A stretch of DNA of 64,000 bases from Polytrichum commune (taxonomy: Eukaryota > Streptophyta > Polytrichopsida > Polytrichales > Polytrichaceae): NCBI GenBank assembly GCA_950295325.1, contig OX485807.1, positions 51,882,796-51,946,795 of the forward strand, written 5' to 3'. The stretch's first letter is position 1, and every line of letters begins with the position of its first letter. The notes below the pieces were generated by a model, which saw only the letters and a list, made by a program, of their open reading frames with translations, was not told the origin of the DNA and did no database searches. The position numbers and the translations under genes are program-made. Shown piece after piece: positions 1-13,029 of this stretch.

Positions 1-1595
1 AGAACATTAATGTAAATTTGAGAGAATTACAAATGTTACTTTTAATGTTACATAATTTTTTGTTGTTTGAGGTCATAGGAGTCACAAATTCAATTTATTT
101 AGAATATATGATAGGGGAATACAAGGCTTAATTTAACTATAAATATGCAAAACGTGTGCATAGGAAAATAAGCGAAGGCAAATACAAGTGCAACTACACC
201 GATCTAATATAATAAATTCATTGATTTCATTTTCCTTGACAACTCAAATCAAATAAATTAACCTCATCTCCAACCCTTCAAAACTCCTGAAACATAGTTG
301 TTGAAAAAAAGAATAATCAACACATAAACTTGTTTTCAAAGTGAAAATGACTTATGAGCAAATTCTCCCTTGCAAAGTTCTCAAAGGTATTAATAAAACA
401 CATAGTAACATTTCAAAACAAAAAAAAACCTCAAATTGGTAGCTCATATTTGATTATTTTGTTTATTCTCATCTTGATAATCTATTTAGACTATGCATTG
501 CATTGCATAACATTACCATTACATTGTTCATCACTCATTTGTTCATAGTTTGAGAAGTTTCTTCATCGGATCCTACTTCATTGCAGTATATGTCAAGTCT
601 AGATTATTTCTCCTTTAGCTCATGATTGTTTATAATCATGACACCTATACATGCATGTGTGAAGCCAACTAGCTAAGGCTCCAACAATCGCCACGTGGTA
701 GAATAGACCTACAATGTACTAATGTATTGATAATTAGATAATTGATAATAAACCAAAGCCACCTATTCTAAGACAATTTCATATCCACTTCTCCAATTAC
801 ATCAGAGTGGTGGTCGAGTGGACAATTTACTTCTTAAGCAATGGGCTTCTAGAAATGGATGAGTAAGCTCATTGCTTTGGAATATTGTGATACTTGATGG
901 GTATTGAATTTATGATTGTATGACACAATATAAGGTAAATTTAGCTTAAAGTGGTTAAGAATATATCCACATATATATAAGGCCTTAGAATATGAATGCA
1001 TGCATCATCCAGATAATGAAGTGTATTGTTAATGGCATTTCACATTATGAAATAAGAAGTACGCCAAACTTTTTTTTTTGGTTAGGGCTCACAATATTCT
1101 ATCTTGTCCAACAATAAGTATGTAACAATCAAATCGTGGCAACCAAAGACCGTGCACATGCTTGGTTATGAAACTTGTTGGTACATGATATATAAATACT
1201 ACCTCGATAATAAACAAGATGTATAATTACATTATAAAAAATATATCATATGGTTAATATAGCAAGAAATACGGTGGGTACAACTTTGATATACATTTTA
1301 GATTTATTTCATTAGTATCTCTAACCATGTAGAAATTCATATGTACCTCACTTTAAATAACTATCCCAATTCATTGACAACGTTTGGTTTGGGTTTTGGA
1401 CAGCTTGCTCCAAAATTTGATTTTTTTCTTAGGCAGTCCAAACCAATAGGTTTTTTTGGGCAACTTGTAAAAAAACAAATCTTTGCGGCAACCTTCAAAA
1501 TACTTTGCAGTTTCAAATATAGTCCTTCAGATCCATGAATATAGGGTCCTTGCTCATGCTCATGTCCTTGCTTCGCTCATGATGTACTTGACGTC
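1..1595. other. AT-rich intergenic sequence, no gene seen
   Basis: Only short open stretches without coding character occur. It lies downstream (3' side) of dioxygenase copy 1. No terminal repeats or RNA gene were recognised. Confidence 0.5.
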
Positions 1596-4250
1596 TCAGC
1601 TAGCAGTAACTTCTGGTGCGGGCTGAGCCATGAAAGTTTGCAGATGTTTTTTGCCAGATTTTCTCTGCCATGTGCTTTTCAACAATGATTCCAAAAATAA
1701 TGCCCTGAATTCACCAAAGGAACATTGTTTGAACTTGGGAAGCTCCTCTGCAACCAGCAATTCCGGGATTGGACCCACCATACTCTCGTCTGCAGGGTTG
1801 GTGAACATGGCAATGCTCAATCGAGGCTGTGAGCTCACAAAAGCTCGGTGCTCGATGCTTTTGTACCTTCCATTAGTTGCAATCTGCAACAGATCGATCA
1901 AATGGTCACGTAGTTGTCAATCTCCTCTAGTTAATATCCTAGTATTTCTTTGGCCCTGCCTGTGTACTGATTTGTCAGACCCTTGCTGAGTTAGCTCAAC
2001 AGAGACATGTTTTCTAGACGTGGGGTACCACATGTTCACAATGAAAAAAGCATGTCACTTGCAATTTCAATTACATGATTACCTCCGTGTGGTCCCCCAA
2101 GTTCACAATGAACGCACCCTCAATGGGTTTTACAGTTATCCATTGTCCATCTTTCAGCACTTGCAGCCCCGAGTTCATGTCTTGCAAAAGAATTGTAAGT
2201 GCACCAGGGTCCGAATGCTTCACCAGGCCCAGGGCAAGCTCCGGCTGTGGACAAGAAGGATAGTAGTTCGCTATAAAACTCTGGACACAATCCTCACCGA
2301 GATATTCATTTATGTAGGAGGGTTTCAATCCCAGGCTCTCTGAAATCAGCTCCAGTACTTTCTTTGCAAGCTTGTTCAACTCCTCATAGTAGCGCTCAAC
2401 AACTTCTCTGCAAGAATCAGGGGTTTCCATTGTTGAATGATCATTCAGAAGGTAGCTAGAGGTAGCTCTGTAAAGTGGTGGAAGTTTACCACAAAACTAG
2501 CCAAGTAAAGGATTGAGTTCTCCCTGTGAGACTGAGAGTCACAAGCTGCTGCAAAATCACCTGAGACTAAAATCCGTGACGGAAAATTGCCATCAATCCC
2601 AACTTTTGTAGCGTTTCTAGGCTTAATGAGTTAGAAGTCAATTCTCTTCAATTGTCACTGGAGTTCATTCTCTGGAGTTATGACCACTTGTTGGTACTTC
2701 AAGGGAAAAACTAACTTGAAACCTTATTCACTCAATTCCTAGAACCAGTGCTAGGCATCTCTCGCATTCATCCTTGGAAATTCGCTCATATTCAAGACGT
2801 CACTCATATATTATGAGGAGAAAGATAAACCAAGTATTTATTGTAAGTAACTTAGCCCTGTTGTGGGCACTTCCAACGCCACAGAAATTTGGCCATTGGA
2901 TTGGATCGGGATTTGTTTTGTCTGTCATTTCAAAATTTGGAATGAGGTTTAAGATGCAAAAGTTATAAGTGGTCAAAGTGAAGATTCTCTCTCTTTGAGT
3001 GATCACATAGGCTCTACCAATTGTGTTAACTAAGGTAGAAATACCATAACCCATGAAAATAAGGTGATTTGCATTGAAGATCTGGTCTGACAATCATGAG
3101 ATAATTTCCCAACATAGGCAAGAAGGATTCATGAAGAATGCAAGTTGTTTCATATTTTTTTGCCCTATACAGAAAATGCTGCAATTTTTCAAAGTGGAAA
3201 CTTGTCCAAACCCCTACTCGTTCACTAGATTCTCCCTACAGTGAACACGGTAATCCGCATTTCCATACAGAATATCGCTTAAATCGGTTACCTCATGAGT
3301 ACATTAACACTTGACTCCCATTGGTTACACTAAGTGTACACGCATTGAAGTTGCCGCTGAGCCATGATCGATTTTAGAAATGACACTTCACCATTATGAC
3401 GGCGGTCTAGTGCACGGCTAGAGGGTGGTTAACGGGTTATGGTATTTCTACCTTATTCAATCTATGAAGTGCGTCTTTGAGCGTACAGTCCAATCTCATC
3501 GTAACATATGTATGTCCTTTTTGGTGTCCAGTCATAACTACAAGCCTAACGAAATATAGGAGTTATCGCTGAGTAAGAATGAGAATACTAAGCTTAGTAC
3601 TTATTACTAAGTGAATGCAGCTAGTTATACAATCCTTTGAAGCAAACACGTATCAAGGTGGGTCAACAACAGATTATTACATTCTAATACAACCTGTCTT
3701 TGTGGAATTAATTGTCGATTATTATTCCTCACCTGAAACGAGAAGGATTCTTCGGCCACAAGTCATATTTCCGAGATGACACAGGAAAGATTTGGTAGTG
3801 CAACCGATCACTCCACATCGAAAGTGCACCCTCAGTCAAAGCTTGCCTGGTGGAATAACCGTCAGTCCGGCGCTCCGGGCTCAAGGACATCACTTTGTTC
3901 TTCTCCTCTGTCGGAAGCTCCAGAAACTCGTGAACCACTTGTTGCATCTCTTTTATCACGGACAACGGGATACCATGGTTCTTCACTTGAAAGAACCCCC
4001 ACTCCTCGCACGCGGTTCGGATTTGTTGCACTATCTCACTGTGGCAGTCCCCTCCTGCAGCTAGTTGAGTTTCAGCCGCCTCGTCCATGTCGATCAGAGG
4101 AAGTTCAAGAGAAGATTCCATGAGCGACAAATTTGATCCATCCTTGAGATTGCATCGCTCCTCTTCAGGAACAATGAAATCGCCCGGAATTTCCTGGAGA
4201 CGGCCATTCTCGGCCAGCTCTTGAACAGTTTTGCGTTGACTCGATGACAT
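1596..4250 (-). CDS. 2-oxoglutarate/Fe(II)-dependent dioxygenase, copy 1 (3 exons)
   Basis: Exons on the minus strand are 4250-3733, 2407-2083 and 1883-1596, joined by GT-AG introns of 1325 and 199 bp. The joins are in phase and give 376 residues, normal for plant DOXC enzymes. The N-terminal DIOX_N part carries LPLIDMD near residue 50 and WGFFQVKNHG. The catalytic 2OG-FeII domain has NYYPSCPQP, the HxD iron ligands H237 and D239, the third ligand H293 in SIEHRAFVS, and R302-L-S304, which binds 2-oxoglutarate. Such enzymes are soluble and oxidise small molecules such as flavonoids, salicylate or hormones; the substrate cannot be read here. The start is the first ATG of exon 1 and is shared by all three copies. 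Exon 2 has two extra codons (GEDCVQSF) compared with copies 2 and 3. It is clearly the most diverged paralogue. The exon assignment is strong; the enzyme's exact function is unknown. Confidence 0.92.
2408..3732 (-). other. Intron 1 of dioxygenase copy 1
   Basis: Donor CAG|gtgagg at 3732 and acceptor cttgcag| ending at 2408. It is phase 2, splitting an arginine codon, as in copies 2 and 3. Related short stretches (for example ATTTGGCCATTGGATTGGAT) recur in intron 1 of the other copies, showing that intron 1 is ancestral to all three. No inserted element with clear ends was seen here. Confidence 0.85.
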
Positions 4251-4879
4251 ACTTCGTGCGATTGGATACCCAGATATTGTCTGCTACAGAATTTGAGCTC
4301 CCTGAGATGATGTAGTTGTGCACCCTTCCTACAACAAATTGCACCAGACGAGAGTGAGAATTGCAGTAGGTCCCTTCAAAGCAGGATCATAAAGAGATTG
4401 TTCATAACTTCCTCACACATGAATACAATGCATACTACCATACATCAAGCTGCATACAACAGCAAGCTGCACTCTAGACAGGAAGTCTCTCAAAATGAAG
4501 AACACTTGGGCTAAGCTTTGATTCTACTAACCCTTTGCTGTTCCCGTAAGGTTGCATGAAACTGAACATCAGAAACTTCCTGATCAACAAGTTATCCTAC
4601 AGAAATCGTTGGATAGATGTACAACTGAGGGATAGATGAGTCTGCAACACTCCAGTCCGAATTCTTTTGTCGTTCCCAATGGCATGCGACAAAGAAGCCG
4701 TCCCAAAGGCATGGCCAGTACATAGAAAGCAAATTGTCATCAAAGCAATCATGTGTACTGTAAGTTGGAGATTGGGACGATAATTGTAAAGCTAGACAGT
4801 ACGAAAGTTCGCTATCTCTACTGCTGTGTATGATACCGTGTACTGTATCCACCTACTTGATTGATAGCACAAAAGTGAG

Positions 4880-5378
4880 CAATGAATGGGGAGCAGTGAT
4901 GGGGGAGGATTTTGGGCATAATCGGTTGAGATCCTAGTGTTTGCAAATCCAGCTAGTTACATATGTTGACATCCTTCGGTTTTCCTATATTAATTTGAGG
5001 TATATTATTCTGTAAATTCCGCCTTAAAAATGGTGGGTAATATTTCTAAAGTGACTGGTAATTCTCCCGAAGTCTTGAACTTCAACCTGCTATTTCTCAA
5101 ACTCAACCGGTTCATCTGCAACTCACTGCCGGTTCTCCCGGATCATAGATGGGGAGAACCGAGCGCTAGCTCCAGATGAACTGGTTGAGTTTGAGAAATA
5201 AGTGGTTGAAGTACAAGACTTAGGAATATTACCCACCATTTTTAAGGCTGAATTTGCAGAATAATATGCCTCAAATAAACAAATAAAAACCGAAAGATGT
5301 CAACATGTAACCAGTTGGACTTGGAAACACTAGGATCTCGACCGATTCAGTTATGCTCAAAAACCTCCCGGGATGCTG
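4880..5378. mobile_element. hAT-type MITE with a second copy of the same family nested inside it
   Basis: The outer copy starts at 4880 (CAATGAATGGGGAG) and resumes at 5156, ending near 5378; its 8-bp flanks are AAAGTGAG and AAAGGGAA, a decayed duplication. The inner copy, in opposite orientation, occupies 4894-5147 (CAGTGATGGGGGAG...GGATCATAG) and is bounded by a perfect 8-bp duplication ATGGGGAG (4886-4893 and 5148-5155). The pair forms a long imperfect inverted repeat immediately upstream of where the TATA box of copy 1 would be expected. Superfamily from CA..TG-like ends and 8-bp duplications. Confidence 0.8.
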
Positions 5379-5629
5379 AAAGGGAACATCTTTTGAGCTC
5401 CATCACCCAGCATGGATGAAGTTCACAAATTTTCATCCAAGGAAGAACTGTTGTATATTCCACGCTCTCATACACCTGACACATGTCTCCACATGACATC
5501 ATCCTTGACGACGTCATCCCAGATGATGTCATCTTTTTTAAAGGCAGAAAGGTAACTTAGAACCAATACTGACATTGTGTTTACCAAGTGGGCTTTTTAA
5601 CCCCTTACTCTCGCTACACAGTTTTGCAT

Positions 5630-5854
5630 GAATTATTGGGGAGAACCGGCCGCTACAAACAGATGACGTGGTTGACTTTGAGAAATAACCAGTTGAAGTT
5701 CAAGACTTCAGGAAAAGAACCAATCGTTTTAGAGGAATCTGTGAAATGTACTTCAATTTAACAAAGAAAAACCGAAAGATGTCTACATGTAACCGGTTGG
5801 ACTTGGAAACACTAGGATATTGACCGATTATGCCCAAAAATCTACCCGGACACT
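5630..5854. mobile_element. hAT-type MITE, same family, 225 bp
   Basis: Same length and sequence organisation as the copy at 14300-14524. The flanking 8-bp duplication is TTTTGCAT (5622-5629) and TTTTGCAC (5855-5862), one mismatch. Termini are diverged but alignable, GAATTATTGGGGAG against CAATGATCGGGGAG. Confidence 0.8.
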
Positions 5855-6068
5855 GTTTTGCACGAATTTCTGCCCATGTTGAGACCACGAATATCTGCCC
5901 ATATTGAGACCACGAATATCTGCCCATATATTGAGACCCCTACATGTTCCGCTTTGGCTCCCACTAGATTTCGGGGAGGGGGGGGGGGGGTAAAAGTAAC
6001 CATAATATCTTCATCTGCGTGGTAAAAGCATGGTTTTAAAATATTGCAACGGCATAATGCAAGGACCA

Positions 6069-6602
6069 CTACACCATTTATGGTATGTAGTGTCACATGC
6101 ATAATAGTGTCACTTATTCTATTTTGACGTGTATGTTAGATCATACTAATGATCGACAATTGCGTTATTAGCGTCACCTCATGAGACTTGGAATTCAAGT
6201 GTACTTACTAATATCTTGGTATGTTCAATAATGTTATGAGGTATATGCCTATGTTACACAATGGTCTAGAAGTTGATTAAAGTGTACAAAAATGACACTT
6301 GACATTTGTATGTTCAAGAATACCTCCCTCTTGCATACTAAAATATAAACACATTTAGTATGCAGCTCCAAGAATATCTTCCTCTTGTTTATTGAAACGC
6401 AAAACTATCATCTCAAAATATCCCAATGTGCTACGCTCAATGTCATAACGTAAATAAGTTTTCCCTCGAAAAACTGGCTAATGTTGACAAATACTATGAT
6501 ACTGGCAATTAGTGGACGTGACACTTTGAGACCACTAGGCGTCTAGTTCAAGCCCTTTGCGAATAGTGGATGTGACACTAAATACTGGTCATAAATGGTG
6601 TA
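6069..6602. mobile_element. TIR MITE (~530-bp type), spanning the left breakpoint of the duplication
   Basis: Ends CTACACCATTTATGG...TAGTGTCAC and GTGACACTAAATAC...ATAAATGGTGTA. The interior matches 62158-62685 in inverted orientation. Unit B retains only the right part (about 31979-32150). Confidence 0.75.
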
Positions 6603-8074
6603 CCATTTTAGTGTTTGACCAATAAACATACGAGGGTTCACCAGCGGATAGTTATCTCCTGCACCACTGAAAACAATGCGCAACATTTCAAAAAATAAAA
6701 TAAAATATCAACAAAACCCCAACCATGTTTATCACGTTTGAGAGTTCTCTAATCCACCAATTGGAACATCCGAAATGGCTCAGGGGTTCTTTTCATGTAT
6801 TTCAGATATTGTTCATACTGGTACACATTTGGGAGCTATGTTGTTGCAAAAAGAATTCATCGAATTGCTGATCATACTTTCGTTTCAATACAAACAGCAC
6901 AGATATTTAGTGTATATGTGACTTATATGGGCAATATGTTGATTTATCAGGATTAAGCATTAATTAATATAGAGGCTAAAATTGATTGTTGCAAACTCAA
7001 CAGTCTGGAGTCAGTAGCCGTTGCCAAAGGGGCAGCTAGTGGCGCACATGTGGCGACAGGCAGTAGCCATGTAAGTTCAAGTGATGCTGTAACCACTATC
7101 ATCTAAATTGCCCAAATTCATATTAATAGGATGTTCTTAATGAAAACAAGTGTTCCAGTGCTCATCAAACATTCATTTGGGAGTGGTCAGTTTTTTTTCA
7201 CTATTGAGTCTATGAAGGTAAACTTCATATTCTTAGTAAGTAATTTAAAAACTTTTTACACATGCATTCTTGGTACCCATATTTTAAGCCACACCAAACC
7301 ACACACCATTTAAATATATTTTTTGAATCAATTATAAGTAATAAGCAAATTAGGCATGCCTACCTCAGGTTGTGATATACAATTATGGCTCCAATTTGAG
7401 TGTCACCATGACATAAAGTGTAACTTGAAACAAAGTTTAACGTGGAATAGATGTTGTTTAGTGGGTGCTGGGGGGTTGGACTCTTCATACCACATACGAA
7501 CTAACATAAGTGTGAGAAAGGGTATTTATTGAGACATTAGCATACATAGTATACATAAGGTAGAGGTATTAATTTTCCTCTAGTGTGTACAGTTAGAAAG
7601 GCTATTAATAAATTTGAAGTATACGTAGATGTACAAAAATGGGGATGTGAGGTTTAGTGAAAAATTTGATAATAGTTGTATTAGCTTCATCCAATTTACG
7701 ACACCATGTCCACCAAATGTGGCATATGAAGTTGGCATATGCTCATAAATCATGAGATTTTGCTCTAGGATTTCAGCTTAGGGCACAGAGGACAGCATAC
7801 CCAAAATGATATCAAGGTTGGGATTTCCATTATAAAACAATGCTATAACAAAATGAATGGAAGAAATGTGCAGCTTTGTGTTAACAACTTTACTTCCTTC
7901 ATGTAACTGAGCCTTACATCCTTAAAGCCATTAATATGCAATTGTAGATTTGACTCTGGCCAATTCAAAGAGCCCTAATCACCCTTGCATCAAGTACAAA
8001 GCTTCCACACAATGTTTCTAGTTTCAAGATGATCCTAAGAAAGCAACCCGAATTTAAGCAAACCTATATACTTA

Positions 8075-9298
8075 GGGGCGGTTTACACTATGGACCATGA
8101 AGTTGGACCAGGGCTCTGCAAGGCAGCTGATTGGCTCTTGAAGTTGTCCCGGGACAATTTCGGTTTACACTAAGGAAAAAAATGGCAGAGGGACCACGGA
8201 GGTTGAGGTCCCCAAAATATAATTTTTAAGGCCTAATAAATGCACTGACATGGTCCAACGGGTTTTGCGGTGAGAGAGGCAAGAGAGGTGGTCTGGTAGG
8301 AAAAGGCAAGGGCCCATGTCAGAGAAATGCCATTTCAAGAATGTTTTAATGAATCTACCTTTTACGTGCCTTAATTATATTATAGCCCATGAGACATACC
8401 AACACTATCTTGCCCTACCCCTTAAACCGGCTTACACGTGTTTCATCAAACAACGCGGGACATCTAGAACTCAAGAATTCAAGTGCAAATTTGTTTTTTT
8501 GATCTACCTGCAACTGCAATGTTTGGAATTTGGGGGCGTGTAATATACCGTTGAAGGTCTTGAAAATACCTTTCCAACGGTATATTACACGCCCCAAAAT
8601 GTTTAAAAACTACAGTTGCAAAACAAAAAAGAAAAATACGTAGTCGTTTAATGATTGTAGATCAGGGTGGTCAAAAGAAGCGCAATGGGAAATCTTCTAA
8701 CATTAATTATCAAAGAATTGAAATTTAGTGTTGAGCAAGGTTGGGTGGTAACAACATTAGATATAATCAAAAACTAAATATCCTATTTAGTGTAGTGACA
8801 ACACAAGGTACATGTCACATGTAAATTACATTGAACATGTACAAATTGAATCGCTCATTTTTTTTGTAAAAATTGTTGTGAGAAGATTTGCAAGCCACAT
8901 CTTCGACACATTTAACAAGAAGTGAAGACAGTTGAAGCCCAAGAGATGACAAGAGAATGATCAAACTTTAAGGCGAAAAGAAGAAAAAACTAAGTGACAA
9001 GATAACTGAAGGCATGTGTAGGCAAGTGAAGGCAAATTAAAGTCAACAAAATGGTCAAACTTCATTTTTTCCCAAAACTGCCCTTTTTGGGCTTATATTA
9101 AAAAAATCAGCACATCCACTTCTTGCCGCATGGTCATTCCTCTTGGTCCACATTCGGTTTACACCTAGTGAGGGGCCCAACGGCTTTGTAAATCAATTTT
9201 TTAAGAACTCGGACCATGAAATGTAGACCATGAACTCTTACCGCGGAATAAGGCATCTTCCGTGGGACGAGTTCATGGTCTATGGTGTAAACCGCCCC
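8075..9298. mobile_element. PIF/Harbinger-like non-autonomous element, 1224 bp
   Basis: Ends GGGGCGGTTTACAC...GTGTAAACCGCCCC with the 3-bp duplication TTA (8072-8074 and 9299-9301). Inverted terminal similarity continues through ATGGACCATGAA/TTCATGGTCTAT. The duplicated segment has the empty site (ATACTTAGGACTCAA near 34208). Further GGTTTACAC copies lie subterminally (near 8163 and 9149). No transposase reading frame. Confidence 0.9.
8533..8595. other. Short perfect hairpin inside the Harbinger-like element
   Basis: The arm GGGGCGTGTAATATACCGTTG pairs without mismatch over 21 bp with its complement ending at 8595. A further AAGGT/ACCTT pair follows and the loop is about 8-10 bases. Could be a nested foldback or a small-RNA-like stem. 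Confidence 0.7.
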
Positions 9299-10210
9299 TT
9301 ACGACTCAATTGTCATAAGTCCTCCAAGAAGTAAGCGAAGAAGACATTCTGATGTATGTTCTCAAGAGTCTGGTTCACAAACTAATATGCTTCATCTGTT
9401 GCATCCCACCTTTCTCCTCAATCTGTCTTGACAAGGAGCGCATTTGCTAAATAATGAAGATCGCACATACAATAATGAGGCTCGTTTCATGCTCGTTTCA
9501 TCAATTTCATTGCGCCTCAGCTTGAAATAACGTTTGGTGTGGCTGAGCCAAGTCCCTGGTTGAGGCATAAATGCCGGCCAGGGACAAAGGGCCCAAACAT
9601 CTCAGCCGTCTGGGGCTCTAAGCGCGGGATTTCCCATTCTGTCTCACTTTATTGTTGCCCGAAGGCTTGCTGCCCAGCCCTAGTGTGGGGAACTTGCAAC
9701 TCCACATGACAAGGTAGACGGGCCTTGAATGGTTACTTCTTCTCCAACTAGCTCGCGTCTCTTAGGGTATGGAACACACGATTAGTACGAGATGGTTAGC
9801 AAATCTAAATGGAAGTTGTGTCCGTTCTCTTCATTATTTTGGAGCTCGTATGAACAAATTTATCATTATCAAAGAATAGTTTTTTTGCGCTCATTTTATG
9901 GTCATCCCCCTCATTCATACGCACACAAAAACAACTATATTGAGTACTGAGCTTACGATGGTTATCCAATTGTTCTGAACATGTGTCTTCTTGGTATCCA
10001 TTTTTAGGGCCTCGCCACACCACACCGCATTGCATACCATTCAAATGTAGGTGTCCAATTAAGATGAGTAACCAAATTAGGCATGGAAAATGTTTTTTTT
10101 CTGGTTAACTATCGTGGGTCATAAAGGTTGTCACTTTGATTCTCAACATCGGATTTGACATGCAAACACTATAAAATTTGAAAGGAGAGTACGTTTGTCT
10201 TTAAACCTCA

Positions 10211-10945
10211 AAGAACAATGTATTACCAAAGTTTAGTTGACCTTGAGACATGAATCTTTTCTCATTTTTAGGGTTATTTTGACAACGTTCTTTTCATACT
10301 TTTGAAAGATGGCTTCTTGTACATTATAGTGTACTCCCAAATGAAGAAAAAAAATGTAGTTTATTATCTTCATTGATACAATTAGCAATTTGTTTTCCAT
10401 GCTACAAAGTAGGTTGTCAAAAAGTGCTCTTGAGACCATTGTTTGGCTCTTTTTCAGTTTGGACGGCTCTATGAACCTAAGATTAGGAATTTAAAGGACC
10501 AACACAAAGAAAATATCATGGCAAATGTTCAGAAAGAAATTACATGATTGGGGAACACCTCATGGAGCAATGCATTGTAAAAGAGTTTATTTGACCTCAA
10601 GACATGGGGTCTTCCCCCCTTTTGGAGGGTCACTATCAAAATGTTCCTTTCATTCTTTTGAGAGATTTATTTTTGTACATTATATTGTACTCCAAAATGA
10701 AGTGGAATATGTAGTTCATTACCCTCATTCATAAAATTAGAAATTTGTTCTCAATGCGACAAAGTAGGTCCTAAAAAATTGCTCCTGCGACCAACTCCTT
10801 GGCTATTCCTTTAATATTTGGATGACAACATGAACCTAAGATTAGGAATTTGAAAGGCCAACACAAAGAAATATTCATATGACACACTTTCAATAAAATC
10901 AAATAATATCATTGGAAAACACCTCAAGGAACATCATCAAGGTTT
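10211..10945. repeat. Tandem repeat, ~359-bp period, inside the Mutator-like element
   Basis: Two diverged units; the landmark GAACCTAAGATTAGGAATTT occurs at about 10473 and 10832. Units also share GTACATTATA(G/T)TGTACTCC and CTACAAAGTAGG/CGACAAAGTAGG-type stretches. Confidence 0.75.
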
Positions 10946-11159
10946 AGTTGACCGTAGTAAAAGGAAACTTTATGGATCATCCAAACATTATAAATTAGAT
11001 TGAAATTAGGTGACATTTGTTGAACTAGTGATAAGTTCATTAAAATATTGTCAAAATTTCTAAGTTCACACAATATTTGCTATGGTCTTATCAATGAGTC
11101 ATTAATGATTTTTGAGGTTTAAACGAGATCGGAAATTATCGTTCTTGGCTTATAGGGGG

Positions 11160-12065
11160 CTCTTTAGGGAAAGGGCCAGATTAAGCATCATTGAAGCTCA
11201 AAGTTGCAGCAAATATCGGCGATCCCAAGCTCCTTGCAGAGGCAATGAGGTCATATCCTAGGCAAGAGGATTTTCATACAAGGAATTGTACACTGGAGGG
11301 CTCAGAGTTGTTTGGATCAACCAAGAGGAAACTAGACTTATTGCCTGGATCTGAGTATGATTCTCATCGTCTTGACAAAGTGAATTACTCCATCCCTCAC
11401 CCCAATACAAGGTCAACGAGGGCATGCATACATGAATCCTTCAAGCATGATGAGAATGTGGTGTCTCACACCAATATTGTGTTGCAGTCAGAGTGTCATG
11501 AATCCCAGTGGTATATTTTACACTTGCCTTATCCATCCAAGAAAGAGTGTCAAGCACTGTAGGCAAATACTAGACATCCATGTAGGGCTAAAGTCGGGAA
11601 GAGTACACATGGCACACCTATGCCAACTACACATGCATGAAGAAAGAATACGGTTCCAACAACCACGTTCTTTAAATTTTTGGTTTTGTGCAGATGACAT
11701 TAATTGATGCGTGAAGGGGAGCAAGAAAAAACGGGTGTTTGATTGGCCAAATCTCCCTAAGGTGTGGTTGGTGGAGGTTGGTACAAACCTGACACATGAG
11801 GAGGTGTTTGCATTGGAAAATGTTGGGTTTCAACTACAACAGAAAGAGGCACTATCACCACGTTGTCGATTGAGAACAATGACAAACCTCTCCATCCCTC
11901 ACTCACATTTCCGTGTTCCTCCAAATCCATATGCACACCCAAACACACGGTTTTCCAAGGCAGTTCGATGGAACATGGCATTATCATTATCATAGCATAG
12001 GAATAAATCAGAGAGCGCATTACACATGGATGGGCATTATGTGGTTGGTGTGACTCCCACTTCAT
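11160..12065. other. Unrecognised interior of the Mutator-like element
   Basis: Open stretches at 11191-11562 and 11711-11995 (plus strand) have no motif I recognise. They could be captured gene fragments or chance. No MULE transposase signature was seen. Confidence 0.3.
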
Positions 12066-13029
12066 ACCCTAGATATAGATGCATCATAACCATAGTTTTG
12101 TAAGAGGAGAAAATATACCTTGTCTCCTTTGCAGATATTCTGCAATGCACTTGCCCGGACTTTGCAAAAATGTTGTCTTTCGTAGTATGAAAGAGGGGTC
12201 AGTGGATTTCATGCAAGCACTTGTATTATGTGTTTAGGTATTTATGCAAAGTTGACTACGCCATTGACAATTTCATTTATGCACCGACATTTAGCTATAA
12301 CGAGGTGATGCATCTTCTTTAGCTTGCGGGTGTTGCAGAACAGGCTTAGTGGCATAGGGTCGATGGGCATGGACACAATTATTCCTCATTTTTACATATA
12401 TAAAAATATATGTGTATGTCCATATAAAATGTATGTAGTGCAAACTGATGGTGCAACTAAATAGTTGTTTGTCACAATAAAGTGCTTGACATTTTAATGG
12501 CATACTTGACATCTCATTAAAATGCCTATCGCCATGGATCGGCAAGCTTTTTGAAATCCATGGTAATAGGGCCGAGTTCAATATTTTGTCTGCCCACAAT
12601 GTTACTTTCATAATATATAATTCAACTATATTAGAATAATTTCTTTTAAAATATTATTATTGGTCATTTTGTTGCTCACTACTTACATGTAACCACTCAC
12701 TGCTCACCGCTCACCACTCAACGCTCACATGCTAGCTTCCCTCCTAGCAAACTACAAAAGGCTCAAAATTTTTTTGAGAACTATTTGGCAGATCCTTCTC
12801 AAGTTCTTCATGAAGTGGACATATATGGTTTAATATTTGGAATGCGGTCTCAAATAACCGCATATAATGGTCTTAAAGTTTAATTTGTACAATTAAAGAA
12901 GATTTATGGTACAAAATGTTTACGGAATCCAAGCAATGAGATTGTGTTGATACTCAATCAAGGTGCAAACACGTGCAAACACATGTTGACTTTGAAAAAG
13001 ATTGTTTGACAAAAGCTACTACAATATAT

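Noticed and set aside
806-880. GTGGTCGAGTGGAC stretch resembling a tRNA-Ser D-arm
   Set aside because: No matching acceptor stem, anticodon arm or T-arm follows.
1630-1989. Plus-strand open frame of 119 codons
   Set aside because: Antisense shadow of dioxygenase copy 1 exon 3; equivalent shadows occur over copies 2 and 3.
2408-2430. ATG at 2430 (METPDSC) as a possible gene start for dioxygenase exon 2
   Set aside because: These codons lie in the intron; the AG at 2408-2409 joins exon 1 in phase and matches the family. The same holds at 16143 and 36899.
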